Made by a program: the position numbers and the translations under genes. This document shows, in pieces, positions 18,695-28,937 of a stretch of DNA of 64,000 nt. How positions within the stretch are numbered: the first letter of the stretch is position 1; each line of letters opens with the position of its first letter. Source of the stretch: an uncultured Albidovulum sp. (GTDB taxonomy: Bacteria; Pseudomonadota; Alphaproteobacteria; Rhodobacterales; Rhodobacteraceae). The notes under the pieces were generated by a model. The model ran no database searches. It saw nothing but the letters and a program-made list of their open reading frames with translations, and had not been told where the DNA came from. The stretch spans positions 62,001-126,000 of the forward strand of contig CAJYAD010000003.1 of the NCBI GenBank assembly GCA_913064775.1, read 5' to 3'.

Positions 18695-19549
18695 CTAGCC
18701 GTTTGGGTTGTTGTCGAGCGCGTCAAGCGCGCGCTGGGCATCGGGGAAGTAGCGCGGGTTGGTGTCGATCGCGTCCTTCAGAAGGCTCTTGCCGGTCGCG
18801 ACATCGCCCTGTTTCACCGCGGACAGCGCCAGCGTGTACAGCAGCTTGGCGCGCTCGACCTGGGTCATCGGGATCACCGGAAGGTCGTATTTGCGCTGTG
18901 CGCCGCGCGCGAGCACCAGGTTGTTCTTGGCGGTGAACAGGTTCGGATCGTAGCTGAGCGCCTTGTAGAACAGCTTCTCGGCGCCGGCGTAATCGCCGCG
19001 CGTCAGCTTGGAAAAGCCCCAGTTGTTGTAGATCCCCGCGGGCTGCGTGGTCATGCCGGCGGCGGTGCTGTAGAAGCTGTCGGCCTTCTTCCACTGCTTG
19101 CGGCTGTCGGCCACCATCGCCTCTAGCCGGTAGCGGTCAAAGGTCTCATAGGTCGGGTTGATCGCGTTCAGGACCTGCGCGGCCTTCTTCCACTTGTTGG
19201 CGCGGATCAGCGCGTCGGCCTCGGCCACCCGGTCCTCATTGGTGGCACCGGGCATCGTGGCGATATGCGCCCAGACCACGGCGCCCTGCTCGGGCTCTTG
19301 CGCGCGCACCAGCGATTTCGCCAGACCGCGCAGCATCGACATGTCGTTCGGCTTGGTCGCCACGCCCTTCTGGAAATAGGTCACCGCTTCGCGCGGATCG
19401 GCCACGGTCAGCATGATCTCGTTGAGGCTTTGCTCGTCGCTGGCCTTGACGCTTTGCACGGCTTTCTGGACACGCGCGGTCTGATCCGCACAGGCAGATA
19501 GGGCAACCGCGCCCAGCAGGCACAGGCCCGGTAGGAAAATGTGGCGCAT
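18695..19549 (-). CDS. TPR lipoprotein of the Tad locus (TadD-like, second copy)
   Basis: A 284-residue lipoprotein: the N-terminus MRHIFLPGLCLLGAVALSAC ends in a lipobox with Cys20. The mature part is a series of TPR-like helical pairs (such as AVTYFQKGVATKPNDMSMLR and AEKLFYKALSYDPNLFTAKN), the arrangement of TadD pilotins, which help the secretin reach the outer membrane. It follows another TPR lipoprotein gene by 11 nt. Two consecutive TadD-like genes are commonly seen in Rhodobacteraceae tad clusters. The exact partner is not determinable from sequence. Confidence 0.85.
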   Translation of the reverse strand: MRHIFLPGLCLLGAVALSACADQTARVQKAVQSVKASDEQSLNEIMLTVADPREAVTYFQKGVATKPNDMSMLRGLAKSLVRAQEPEQGAVVWAHIATMPGATNEDRVAEADALIRANKWKKAAQVLNAINPTYETFDRYRLEAMVADSRKQWKKADSFYSTAAGMTTQPAGIYNNWGFSKLTRGDYAGAEKLFYKALSYDPNLFTAKNNLVLARGAQRKYDLPVIPMTQVERAKLLYTLALSAVKQGDVATGKSLLKDAIDTNPRYFPDAQRALDALDNNPNG

Positions 19550-19560
19550 TTTGCGTCCTT

Positions 19561-20175
19561 TTACTGCTCTTGCCTCGGTGACCCGGCCGATTTTTGCGTG
19601 GGCAACAGCTGATATTTGCCGTGGCCCTGCCTGACCAGAGAATATTTGTTGTCTTTCCGGGGCGGATGATACGCGGATTTTTGCGATTTTGCGATAGCCA
19701 GCCGCAGATTTTCGCGAATCTCGTTCGACTTGCCCGAGTCCAGCGCAAAGGCGTTGCGAAATACCAGCCGCGCTTCGGGGTACTTGCCCTGCGCCATCAG
19801 CACGACCCCCAGATTGTTCAGCGCCGGGATGAAGCTCGGGTTCAGCTTCAGCGCCTGGCGCAGCACCTGCTCGGCCTGGTTCAACCGGCCAAGGCGGATG
19901 TTGGCCGCCCCCATCGCGGTAAGGATCTCGGGCGAAATCCCGTCTTCCGAGGCCGCGCGGTAATAGGCCCTCAGCGCCAGTTCGTATTGCCCCGCCGCCA
20001 TCAGCCGGCGCCCCACCACCAGCCCGTCGACGGCCTTGTGCACCTGAGGCGTGCCGGGGGGCGGCTTGATGCCCTGATACAACGGCTGAAGACCGCCCTG
20101 ATCCATCTGGCAGGCGGTCAACAGCAGGGTGGCCGAGAAAAGAAGAAGCGCGCGTCCGGGTGGGTATGGGGGCAT
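19561..20175 (-). CDS. tadD: TPR lipoprotein of the Tad locus (TadD-like, first copy)
   Basis: A 204-residue protein with a lipoprotein signal (LLLFSATLLLTAC, Cys22) and TPR repeats: GQYELALRAYYRAASEDG, GRLNQAEQVLRQALKLNP and GKYPEARLVFRNAFALDS (about residues 62-150). The C-terminal tail from about 165 is basic and low-complexity. TadD proteins act as pilotins for the Tad secretin. It is placed 19 nt after tadC and 11 nt before the second TPR lipoprotein gene, all in one operon. Confidence 0.87.
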   Translation of the reverse strand: MPPYPPGRALLLFSATLLLTACQMDQGGLQPLYQGIKPPPGTPQVHKAVDGLVVGRRLMAAGQYELALRAYYRAASEDGISPEILTAMGAANIRLGRLNQAEQVLRQALKLNPSFIPALNNLGVVLMAQGKYPEARLVFRNAFALDSGKSNEIRENLRLAIAKSQKSAYHPPRKDNKYSLVRQGHGKYQLLPTQKSAGSPRQEQ

Positions 20176-20194
20176 GATGTCCTGGGTCGAGGCG

Positions 20195-21196
20195 TCAATT
20201 GGTCCCGAAACCGCCGCTTAGCGCCGTCACGATACCCAGGATCGAGGGTCCGATCAGGATCAGCATCAGCGGCGGAACCGTGAACAGCATTGTGCCCAGC
20301 GTCAGCTTGGTCGGCAACTTGTTTGCCTTCTCTTCCGCCCGCATCACCCGTTTGTCACGCATTTCTGCCGAGAACACCCGCAACGCCTCGGCAATCGAGG
20401 TGCCGAAAGTCGCGGACTGGATCATCACCGTGACGAAAGAGGACACATCCGGCACGCCGGCACGTTCGGACATGTCGCGCATCACCATCACCCGCTCCTT
20501 GCCGGCCTTGATCTCATGCGCGACCATCTCGAATTCCTCGGCCAGGGTGGGGTAGCCGGCGCCGATCTCCTTGGCGACCCGCACGATCGACTGGTCAAGC
20601 GACTGCCCCGCCTCGACGCAGACCAGCATCATGTCCAGCGCGTCGGGAAAGCCGTCGAGGATTTCCTGCTGGCGGGTCGCGATGCGGCGGGTGATCCAGT
20701 ATTTGGGCAGCATGTAGCCCGCCGCGCCCGGAATGATCGTGTAGAGGATCTGCGCCTGGGTCGAGACCGCCCCCTGACGCGACAGATAGAGCGTATAGAT
20801 CAGGCCGATCACCAGAAAGCCGATGCCCAGCACGAATTGCGCCGCATGAAAGGCGCGCACCGCATCGGGCGAACGGTAGCCCGCGCGCAGCATCTTCAGC
20901 CGCGCGGCGCTCATCTCATCCTCGTTTTGCGGTTCAAGGAAGTTGGCGAACTTGTCCAGCTTGTCGATCTTGCCGCTGTTGCGCAGCGTCTTGCCGCCCT
21001 CACCGTTCTTGCGGCGCGACGCCTGCGCCGCGCGCGTCGAGGCGTGCAGCTTGTCCAGCGGATCGGCCGGCTTCACCAGGATCGTCGGCAGCGTCAGCAC
21101 CACCAGCAAGAGCCCCAGCCCGCCGATCGCGATCAACGGCCCCAGCGGGCCCATCTTGTCGACCAGCAACTGATTGATCGTGTTCAGAATTTCCAT
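20195..21196 (-). CDS. tadC: Tad inner-membrane platform protein TadC
   Basis: A 333-residue T2SS-F (GspF) family protein. It has an N-terminal membrane segment (LGPLIAIGGLGLLLVVLTLPTI), a second TM pair around residues 115-165 and the conserved GSPF region (LDMMLVCVEAGQSLDQSIVRV; TFGTSIAEALRVFSAEMRD) before the last TM helices LFTVPPLMLILIGPSIL. TadB and TadC form the inner-membrane base on which the CpaF ATPase drives pilin extrusion. It begins 10 nt after tadB stops. Normal length. Confidence 0.93.
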   Translation of the reverse strand: MEILNTINQLLVDKMGPLGPLIAIGGLGLLLVVLTLPTILVKPADPLDKLHASTRAAQASRRKNGEGGKTLRNSGKIDKLDKFANFLEPQNEDEMSAARLKMLRAGYRSPDAVRAFHAAQFVLGIGFLVIGLIYTLYLSRQGAVSTQAQILYTIIPGAAGYMLPKYWITRRIATRQQEILDGFPDALDMMLVCVEAGQSLDQSIVRVAKEIGAGYPTLAEEFEMVAHEIKAGKERVMVMRDMSERAGVPDVSSFVTVMIQSATFGTSIAEALRVFSAEMRDKRVMRAEEKANKLPTKLTLGTMLFTVPPLMLILIGPSILGIVTALSGGFGTN

Positions 21197-21206
21197 GGCA
21201 GCGCCC

Positions 21207-22175
21207 TCACACCTTGATGTTGACCATCATCTTCATGAAGATGACGTTCACGACCAGGAACACGCCGACCACAAGGCAGGCGGGGATGAAGTATTCGGTC
21301 TGCATCGCCTCATCGTAGTAATGTGGCTGCAGCACGTTGATCATGACAATCGCGCCGATCGGGAAAGCAGACAGGAACATGCCCGACCACTTCGCCTCGG
21401 CGGTGATGGCGCGGACCCGGCGAAACAGCTTGAAGCGCGCCCGGATCACCTTCGACAGGCCGTCCAGGATCTCGGCCAGATTGCCGCCCGATTGCTGCTG
21501 GATCGTCACCGCCACGGCCAGGAAGCGCAGATCCTGCATATCCATCCGCTCGGCCAGCTCCTTCAGCGAATCCGAGATGTCGCGGCCATAGGCGGCCTCA
21601 TCCGAGATCATCCCCATCTCGGTGCCCAGCGGATCGGGCACCTCCTTGGCGACGATGCTGACCGCGGCGCTGAACGGATGGCCCACCCGCAGGCTGCGCA
21701 CCATCAGTTCGACCGCATCGGGAAGTTGCTCTTCCAGCAGCGAGATGCGCTTCTTGGCCTTGTTCGAGACCCAAACATAGACGCCACCGAACCCCATCGC
21801 GACCGCGACGACCGCGCGGATCGGCGTCGCCGCCGAGGTGCCGATCGTCAGCCCGACATAGGCAAAACCCGACAGCGCCACCATCAGCATGATCAGTTGG
21901 CGCGGCGTGAAGGCGATATTGGCCTTTTGCGCCTTCTCGGCCAGCAGGGAATAGAGCGGGATGCCCTTGACGGACATATGCTGGCCCATCTCCTTGCGGA
22001 GCTGTTCCAGCACCTTTTCGCGGCTTTCGCCCTTCTCCATCAGCGCCAGACGCCGGTTGACCCGGTTGTTGAGGCTGATCGACTTTCCGAAGATCGTCAG
22101 ATAGACGCCTTCGACCAGCAAAAGGACCGCGAAGAAGATCAGGCCGTAGATGATGGGAGCCGCAGAAATCTGCAT
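21207..22175 (-). CDS. tadB: Tad inner-membrane platform protein TadB
   Basis: A 322-residue T2SS-F family protein, partner of TadC. It opens with a TM segment (IYGLIFFAVLLLVEGVYLTIF), followed by a cytoplasmic loop, two TM helices (LIMLMVALSGFAYVGL; AVVAVAMGFGGVYVWV), and the GSPF domain with VELMVRSLRVGHPFSAAVSIV and TIQQQSGGNLAEILDGLSKVI; the last TM pair is at the C-terminus. It is transcribed 12 nt after cpaF. The distinction from TadC rests on order and the QQSGGNLAEIL motif. Confidence 0.94.
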   Translation of the reverse strand: MQISAAPIIYGLIFFAVLLLVEGVYLTIFGKSISLNNRVNRRLALMEKGESREKVLEQLRKEMGQHMSVKGIPLYSLLAEKAQKANIAFTPRQLIMLMVALSGFAYVGLTIGTSAATPIRAVVAVAMGFGGVYVWVSNKAKKRISLLEEQLPDAVELMVRSLRVGHPFSAAVSIVAKEVPDPLGTEMGMISDEAAYGRDISDSLKELAERMDMQDLRFLAVAVTIQQQSGGNLAEILDGLSKVIRARFKLFRRVRAITAEAKWSGMFLSAFPIGAIVMINVLQPHYYDEAMQTEYFIPACLVVGVFLVVNVIFMKMMVNIKV

Positions 22176-22187
22176 GATAACCGGTCC

Positions 22188-23651
<1,464 letters not shown>

Positions 23652-23682
23652 GCTTCAACCTCTTGCGATCAGAACGCGCGTC

Positions 23683-24957
23683 TTAGGAGCGCCCGGCTTC
23701 TGCGGATTTGTTATGCTCGTGCAGGGATTTCGCCAGCTTCTGGATTTCCCTGCGCAACGGGTTCTTCGCGGCGCTCTCGGCCAGCGGCAGGCCGTGGTCG
23801 TTGGCCTGCAGGATCTGTTTGCCGCCATCCGGCAGAAGCAGCTCGATATCGATGTCCAGGCTTTCGGCCAGCCGCTTGACCCGGGATTTCCCGGTCAGGT
23901 CGGTGAACTTCGGCGCCCGGTTCAGTGCGAAGCGCAGCTTCTCGAAAGGTAGCTCCTCGGCCTTCAGCGCGCGCAGCAGGCGCAGCGCGTTCTGCGCCGA
24001 GCGCATGTCCAATTCCATCATCGCGAAATAGACATGGGCGTGATGCAGGACCGTCTCGGTCCATTGCACGACCGTCTTGGGCATGTCGATCAGCACGAAA
24101 TCGAAATTCGTCCGCGCCATCTGCAGCAGCCGGTCGATGTCATCCGAACCGACGATCTCCAGCGGCAGCATCTCGGACGGGGCGGTGAACACGCTGAGCT
24201 TGTCGTTATAGGTCAGCATCGCCTGAAGGAAGGCGTCGCTGTCGGTATGCGCGGTATCCGAGAGCACGTCGAAGATCAGATCGCGGCGCGGCAGGTCGAG
24301 ATAGGTCGAGACCGAGCCGCTCTGGAAATCGAGATCCATGATGCAGACGCGCGGCGGGTTCTTCTTGTCGATCGTCGCCAGTTCCCAGGCGAGGTTGGTC
24401 ACGAAGGTGGTCGCGCCGCTGCCGCCCGACAGGCCGTGCACCGGCAGCACCACGCCGTCGCGGTCGCCGCTTGCCTTGAAGCTGGGTGCTGCGGCCTGCG
24501 CGGTCGCGCCGTCATGGCCCTTGGGGCGCGGATGGACGGTGGCCGCCGAGGGCAGGCGCACCCGTTCGATGGCCTCGTGCAAGGCGCCTTCGGGCAGCGG
24601 ATAGGGAACGAAATCATCCGCGCCGAGGCGCAGAAGCTGATGCAGGGCGATCGGGCTGACTTCCTCGGCGATGAGGATGACCTTGAGGTCCATCTCCTTC
24701 GCCTGTTTGATCAACGCACTGATCAGCGTCAGGTTTTGTTCGTCCTGATTGTCGACTGCAAGCGCGACGAATTCAAGCTTGGCAGCTTCGGGTTGGGCAA
24801 GGAAAAGACCAGCATCGGCAAAGCTCAGGTCACCCCAGGTCTCGCCGAGTTCGGTTTCCATATCCTCGATCAGCAGATCGAAGTTCTGAACATCACGCGA
24901 GATCGTGCATGCCACGATCGGGGCTGGTTCCGGCTGAAGCGCCGCCACATTCGTCAT
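23683..24957 (-). CDS. cpaE: Tad localisation ATPase-like protein CpaE/TadZ
   Basis: A 424-residue ParA/MinD-superfamily protein that positions the Tad machine at the pole. The N-terminal 130 residues are receiver-like; the nucleotide-binding part starts with the deviant P-loop GLSGGSGATTFVTNLAWEL (about 177-195), where the usual Walker Lys is not in the standard KGGxGK form, as is common in TadZ. VCIMDLDFQSGSVSTYLDL is the switch region. The start is MTNVAALQPEP after GTGAGGCA; the frame extends 22 codons upstream without support. A 247-nt gap with hairpins separates it from the preceding gene. Confidence 0.93.
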   Translation of the reverse strand: MTNVAALQPEPAPIVACTISRDVQNFDLLIEDMETELGETWGDLSFADAGLFLAQPEAAKLEFVALAVDNQDEQNLTLISALIKQAKEMDLKVILIAEEVSPIALHQLLRLGADDFVPYPLPEGALHEAIERVRLPSAATVHPRPKGHDGATAQAAAPSFKASGDRDGVVLPVHGLSGGSGATTFVTNLAWELATIDKKNPPRVCIMDLDFQSGSVSTYLDLPRRDLIFDVLSDTAHTDSDAFLQAMLTYNDKLSVFTAPSEMLPLEIVGSDDIDRLLQMARTNFDFVLIDMPKTVVQWTETVLHHAHVYFAMMELDMRSAQNALRLLRALKAEELPFEKLRFALNRAPKFTDLTGKSRVKRLAESLDIDIELLLPDGGKQILQANDHGLPLAESAAKNPLRREIQKLAKSLHEHNKSAEAGRS

Positions 24958-25109
24958 TGCCTCACGTCCTTCGGTTATCGAACTGCGAACCCGGCGCGCA
25001 GGAGTCTTCTTCTGCAGGGGCACCGTGATCCGCAGCTCGGGCAGCTTTGCGCTGCCACAACTGCTTCCTGACCCTGAAACTGGTCGACAATCTTGGCAAC
25101 ATTGGGGCT

Positions 25110-25167
25110 AAAAAGACGTTATTATTCGGTCTTTTCAGGCCAATGCCGGCCTCAGGGGCCGGCATTG
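25110..25167 (-). terminator. double hairpin between OmpA-like gene and cpaE
   Basis: On the minus-strand transcript a perfect 11-bp GC-rich stem (arms 25157-25167 and 25141-25151, core GGCCGGCATTG) is followed by an AAAAGAC...GTCTTTT stem (25129-25135 with 25111-25117) ending in five Us. The pair sits 38 nt after the OmpA-like stop, inside the Tad locus. It looks like a terminator or attenuator that lowers expression of cpaE and everything after it. Confidence 0.65.
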
Positions 25168-25204
25168 TCTATCAAATGACGATAGTTGCACCAGAGTTCA
25201 GCGT

Positions 25205-25864
25205 CTAACCGCCTGTTCCGCCGGACGCCCCGCCCGACCCACCGCTGGAGGTGGTGGTCTGCAAATTGTCGCCGGGCACGGCGCTGTCGACATAACTGCG
25301 GAAGATCACCGCGGCATATTTGCCGTTCAGCACCAGCGGAGCGTTTTGCACGAAGCCCGAAACATGGGTGACCGCGCGACGGTTGGCGCGTTCCGGCGCC
25401 GGCGTATCAATCAGCGGCCGGGTCTCGCCATAGGAGATCACCGCCTGAAGTCGGCTGCGCGAAATTCCCTGGCTGACCAGATAGTTCACCACCACTTCGG
25501 CACGGCGCATCCCCAGCGCCTTGTTGTAGCGCTCGCCGCCGACCTTGTCGGTATAGCCGAAGACCTGGAAGCGCACTTCGGGGAACTCGCGGATCCAGCT
25601 TGCCTGGCGGCGCAGCACGGCCCTTGCCCCCTCATCCAGAGCGGCGCGGTTGAAGGCGAAGTTCACGGTGTTGGGCACCTGGGCCGCGAAGCGCTTGTCG
25701 AGGGCAACCGCATAGGGCCGCTGGCCCGACATCAGTTGGGTATTGTTCGCCGTCGCGTCGCCAAAGCTGTTTTGATCGAGTGCGCCGCCAATCGGCTGGC
25801 CGGAGCAGCCGGCCAGCGCCGCCAGCGCCGCAGCGGCCAGGATCCCACGAATCGGATGCATCAT
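25205..25864 (-). CDS. OmpA-family lipoprotein in the Tad locus
   Basis: A 219-residue outer-membrane lipoprotein: signal GILAAAALAALAGC with Cys20, then an OmpA C-terminal peptidoglycan-binding domain (about 70-185) with VNFAFNRAALDEGARAVL and the family's FGYTDKVGGERYNKALGMRR, and a Gly/Ser-rich tail. Placed 4 nt after cpaC, it probably anchors the secretin to the cell wall. Similar OmpA-like genes between secretin and cpaE are a repeated feature of Rhodobacteraceae Tad loci. The function is inferred from domain and position. Confidence 0.9.
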   Translation of the reverse strand: MMHPIRGILAAAALAALAGCSGQPIGGALDQNSFGDATANNTQLMSGQRPYAVALDKRFAAQVPNTVNFAFNRAALDEGARAVLRRQASWIREFPEVRFQVFGYTDKVGGERYNKALGMRRAEVVVNYLVSQGISRSRLQAVISYGETRPLIDTPAPERANRRAVTHVSGFVQNAPLVLNGKYAAVIFRSYVDSAVPGDNLQTTTSSGGSGGASGGTGG

Positions 25865-25868
25865 CGCC

Positions 25869-27290
25869 TTACTCCATCACATAGCCGTAGGAGCCCGAGA
25901 AGTCCTGCCGGGCGACTTCGCCGGCGGGGCCCTTCAGCTTCCGCGTCCGCGCGGTCTTGCCGTAAAGGAAGAAGTTCTTCTCGGACGGCGGGGCGACGCG
26001 GTCGGTGGGCAGGGACAGAGCCTGCCCCATGCTGGGGCTGACCAGATGCGGGGTGACGATGATCACCAACTCGCTTTGCTTGCGCTCATAGGCGGCCGAG
26101 CGGAACAGCGCGCCCAACACCGGAATATCGCCAAGCCAGGGCACCTGCCCGATCAGGTCGGTGAAGTCATCCTGCAGCAGGCCCGCGATGGCGAAGCTTT
26201 GGCCGTCGCGCAGCTCGACCGTGGTCGAGGTGTCGCGCCGCTTGAAGCCGCTGATCGTGATGCCGCCGTTGGTGAAGCTGACGCTGGGGTCGATGCCGCT
26301 GACGGCGGCGTTGATCTTCAGGTTGATGATGTTTTGATCCACCACCGTCGGGGTAAAGTTCAGCTCAACCCCGAAGGGTTTGTACTGGACCGAGACGTTG
26401 CCCTGCTTGTCCAGCACCGGGATCGGATATTCGCCGCCAGCCAGGAACTTGGCCTCCTGCCCCGACAGCGCGGTCAGGTTGGGTTCGGCCAGCGTGCGCA
26501 CCATGCCCTTGCTTTCCAGCGCTTCCAGCAGCATCGCGAATTGCAGGCTGCCGGCGGAAAAGCCGATGGTCACGGCGCCCTGGCCGTTCGCCTTGGGCGC
26601 GAAGCTCTTGTTGGCGAAGACGCTGTTGAAGTTCGGCGTGCTCGTGACGGGGTTGTTCGACAGCATCGTGCCGGTCCCGCCCGAAATGCCGGGGCCGCTG
26701 ATCGCCAGGCTCGACGACAGGTTTTTCGCGACCGAGCGCTGCATTTCGGCAAAGCGCACCTTCAGCATCACCTGCTGGGTGCCGCCCACCGTCATCAGGT
26801 TCGATACCCGCTTGGGCGCATAGCGTTCGGCCAGGTCAAGCGCGCGGTCCATCCGCGCGGTCGAGGACACCGTCCCCGACAGCACGATGCCGTCATTGGC
26901 GGTGCGCACGTCGATCTTCTCGCCCGGCAGGATCTGTTCCAGCCGTTCCTTGAATTCCGCGATGTCGGGGGTGACCCGCACTTCGACATTGGTGATCAGC
27001 TTGCCGTCGGCCCCCAGCAGGGTCAGCGTGGTGCGGCCGGGTGCCTTGCCCAGGACATAGATCGACTTGTCCGACAAGGTCGAAATGTCAGCGATGCCCG
27101 GATTGGCGATCGACAGCTCCGAAAAAGGCTGGTCGCTTTCGACCACGACGGCGCGGTTCATCGGCACGCTCAGCGGCCGGCTTGTCGCCCCGCGCATCAC
27201 ATGCAGGGTTTCTGCCGGCGCGACCTGCGCCTGCCCGATGGCGAAGACAGTCCCGATCAGAGCGGCCTGCCACAATGCTTTCAGTCTCAT
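25869..27290 (-). CDS. cpaC: Tad secretin CpaC/RcpA
   Basis: A 473-residue outer-membrane channel for the Flp pilus. The signal peptide is MRLKALWQAALIGTVFAIG...PAE (residues 1-27). Next come a pilus-specific N-domain (LSVPMNRAVVVESDQPF), a BON-like domain (GIVLSGTVSSTARMDRALDL) and the secretin domain with GVELNFTPTVVDQNIINLKI and LVIIVTPHLVSP near the C-terminus. The start chosen is the ATG giving a proper signal peptide; a longer frame of 15 codons upstream is unlikely. A 244-nt gap with a strong hairpin separates it from cpaB. Confidence 0.95.
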   Translation of the reverse strand: MRLKALWQAALIGTVFAIGQAQVAPAETLHVMRGATSRPLSVPMNRAVVVESDQPFSELSIANPGIADISTLSDKSIYVLGKAPGRTTLTLLGADGKLITNVEVRVTPDIAEFKERLEQILPGEKIDVRTANDGIVLSGTVSSTARMDRALDLAERYAPKRVSNLMTVGGTQQVMLKVRFAEMQRSVAKNLSSSLAISGPGISGGTGTMLSNNPVTSTPNFNSVFANKSFAPKANGQGAVTIGFSAGSLQFAMLLEALESKGMVRTLAEPNLTALSGQEAKFLAGGEYPIPVLDKQGNVSVQYKPFGVELNFTPTVVDQNIINLKINAAVSGIDPSVSFTNGGITISGFKRRDTSTTVELRDGQSFAIAGLLQDDFTDLIGQVPWLGDIPVLGALFRSAAYERKQSELVIIVTPHLVSPSMGQALSLPTDRVAPPSEKNFFLYGKTARTRKLKGPAGEVARQDFSGSYGYVME

Positions 27291-27452
27291 GTGATGCTGC
27301 CTCTCCGACACATGCCCGACACGGGGGCTTTTCACCCCTCATTTGTCCCACCATGCGGGAAACCGTGTTTTTTTGCAAGAATCAAACGTTTGACGGGCCA
27401 AGCGAATGTGGATAACCCGCAACATCCCGCAAGAACTGGCCCGCGACGAGAA

Positions 27453-27476
27453 GGGGCACCCAAGATCGGGTGCCCC
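27453..27476 (-). terminator. hairpin between cpaB and cpaC
   Basis: GGGGCACCC (27453-27461) and GGGTGCCCC (27468-27476) form a perfect 9-bp stem with a 6-nt loop, about 60 nt past the cpaB stop and followed by CTTCTCG on the minus strand. It is probably a partial terminator or an mRNA-stabilising hairpin within the Tad locus. Confidence 0.55.
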
Positions 27477-27534
27477 ATATCGCAACTCGTATCGTAACTG
27501 CGCCGTGAGCCTTTCCACGCGCCGTCCGCGCGGG

Positions 27535-28401
27535 TCAGTTGGTGCAGGGGATCGCCACTTCGACAACCGTGCTGCCATTGCGCTGCTTGACGGTGCAGAC
27601 CTTTTTCTTCGCGACCGGCACCGGCGCGGGGGCGTTCTCGATACCCAGAAGGGCACTGCGGTCGACCTCGATCGAGCGCGATTTGCTGTCGTCCTTGGTG
27701 CCGACCAGCGACAGGGCCAGCCGCCCGGTTGCCTGGGCCTGGGCCAGAACCGCGACCTGCTCTTGCGTGGCCTCGACGGTCACGGTGCGGGCGATGATAG
27801 CACCCGGCCCCATGTCGCCGCCCGACTTCTGGTCGACCGCGATGATCTTGATCCCGGCCTCGATCAGGCGGGTCAGATCCCCCGAGCGGTCAGAGCTTTG
27901 CCCAGTCCAATAGACATCGACCCGGTCGCCGGGCCGCAAAAATCCCGACACGCCCGAGGCCACGTCGACCCCGATCGCGAAGGCGCGCATGCCCGATGTC
28001 AGACGCGAGGTGATCCCCGGATCCTGCCCCGGCAGGGTGATATTGCTATGCAGGAGCGGCTCGAACTTGCCAATCAGCCGCGAGACATAGCGCGGCTGCG
28101 CATCATCCGGATTGAACAGCGCCGTGCCGGGATCCTTGCCCTCGAGCGCGGTGAAGGCCTTCGGCGGCACGAAGCGCGCGGGCCACTGGATCGCCACCAC
28201 GTCCTTCTTGGTCAGCGTGGTGCCGTAGTCCAGCTTTTCCTTGGCGACATAGACGGTCACCGTCGGCTCTGGCGGTTTGCGCGCCGCGCGTTCCTGAGCA
28301 AGCTCGACTTGCGTTCTGTTGATGTAGCCCTGTGCCATGTAGACGGCGAACCCGGCAAGCCCGAGGCCGACGATCAGGACCAATCCGAATACCATGCGCA
28401 T
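27535..28401 (-). CDS. cpaB: Flp pilus assembly protein CpaB/RcpC
   Basis: A 288-residue periplasmic-facing protein anchored by an N-terminal TM segment (MRMVFGLVLIVGLGLAGFAV). It contains the SAF-like domain (about 48-110: VYVAKEKLDYGTTLTKKDVV) and the conserved FAIGVDVASGVSGFLRPGDRVDVY, where CpaB proteins form beta-clip folds thought to contact peptidoglycan or the secretin gate. A Cys pair near the end (CTVKQRNGSTVVEVAIPC) may form a disulfide. The start follows GAGGTGACTCA. Length is typical. Confidence 0.93.
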   Translation of the reverse strand: MRMVFGLVLIVGLGLAGFAVYMAQGYINRTQVELAQERAARKPPEPTVTVYVAKEKLDYGTTLTKKDVVAIQWPARFVPPKAFTALEGKDPGTALFNPDDAQPRYVSRLIGKFEPLLHSNITLPGQDPGITSRLTSGMRAFAIGVDVASGVSGFLRPGDRVDVYWTGQSSDRSGDLTRLIEAGIKIIAVDQKSGGDMGPGAIIARTVTVEATQEQVAVLAQAQATGRLALSLVGTKDDSKSRSIEVDRSALLGIENAPAPVPVAKKKVCTVKQRNGSTVVEVAIPCTN

Positions 28402-28712
28402 TGAGTCACCTCTTCTCATGCGGGAAGGACGGATACTGCCGCCCTCCAAGAAATACGTCCGCCTAGGCTATGACGTGCAATTGCGGCGAAAACGTGGAAA
28501 TTCTTCGCCTGTAGGGGGGAAATGTCGCCATTTTGGAAACGCAGGCCCTGCCGTGGGACAGCTTCGCGCGCCCCGACTGCCCCATCAGCCCCGTGCGCTG
28601 CCCCGAACCGCCCGCGGAAGTGAAGAAAGCCACGCCCGAGCAGGGCGTGGCTTCAGCATCACAAACGCGGCGTGGATCGGCCTTGCGCCGATCGCGAAGG
28701 CTGTGACGAGGA
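28402..28712. other. 311-nt gap between flp and cpaB
   Basis: No convincing small gene is visible on either strand. Its contents are a terminator near the flp end, a second 7-bp stem at 28675-28693 (GATCGGC/GCCGATC, which begins in this gap and runs to within 20 nt of the pilin stop), and an otherwise unstructured leader for cpaB. No clear promoter was found for cpaB, so it is probably expressed by read-through from flp. Confidence 0.45.
28627..28653 (-). terminator. intrinsic terminator after flp pilin gene
   Basis: AAGCCACGCCC (28627-28637) and GGGCGTGGCTT (28643-28653) form a perfect 11-bp stem with a 5-nt loop; on the minus strand it is followed by TCTTCACTT. It lies 60 nt after the pilin stop. 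This fits the usual pattern where abundant pilin mRNA stops here and a fraction reads through to the assembly genes. Confidence 0.75.
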
Positions 28713-28937
28713 TCAGTACTTGGTCGTGCCCTTGGCGCTGCCGGAAGTGGTGGCGGTGCCGACAGTCGTGTTCAGGTTCTTGGTCAGCGTGGTAGCCGAC
28801 TTGGTAATGCCCCCGCCCACGGTGTTCATCACGACGATGCCCAGGCCGACGATGGCGGCGGTCAGCACGACCCAGTCAACGGTCACGGCGCCATCTTCGT
28901 CGTTGCGGAAAGTCTTGATCAGGTTGAAGAGTTTCAT
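28713..28937 (-). CDS. flp: Flp-family type IVb pilin
   Basis: A 74-residue prepilin, the major subunit of the adhesive Flp pilus. The leader is MKLFNLIKTFRNDEDG, cleaved after G16 by CpaA; the hydrophobic assembly helix is AVTVDWVVLTAAIVGLGIVV. At mature positions 5 and 6 it has Asp-Trp where many Flp pilins have Glu-Tyr, a variant I associate with Rhodobacteraceae. The C-terminal part is Thr/Ser-rich. It is the first gene of the Tad locus, with a terminator after it and an AT-rich control region before it. Confidence 0.95.
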   Translation of the reverse strand: MKLFNLIKTFRNDEDGAVTVDWVVLTAAIVGLGIVVMNTVGGGITKSATTLTKNLNTTVGTATTSGSAKGTTKY

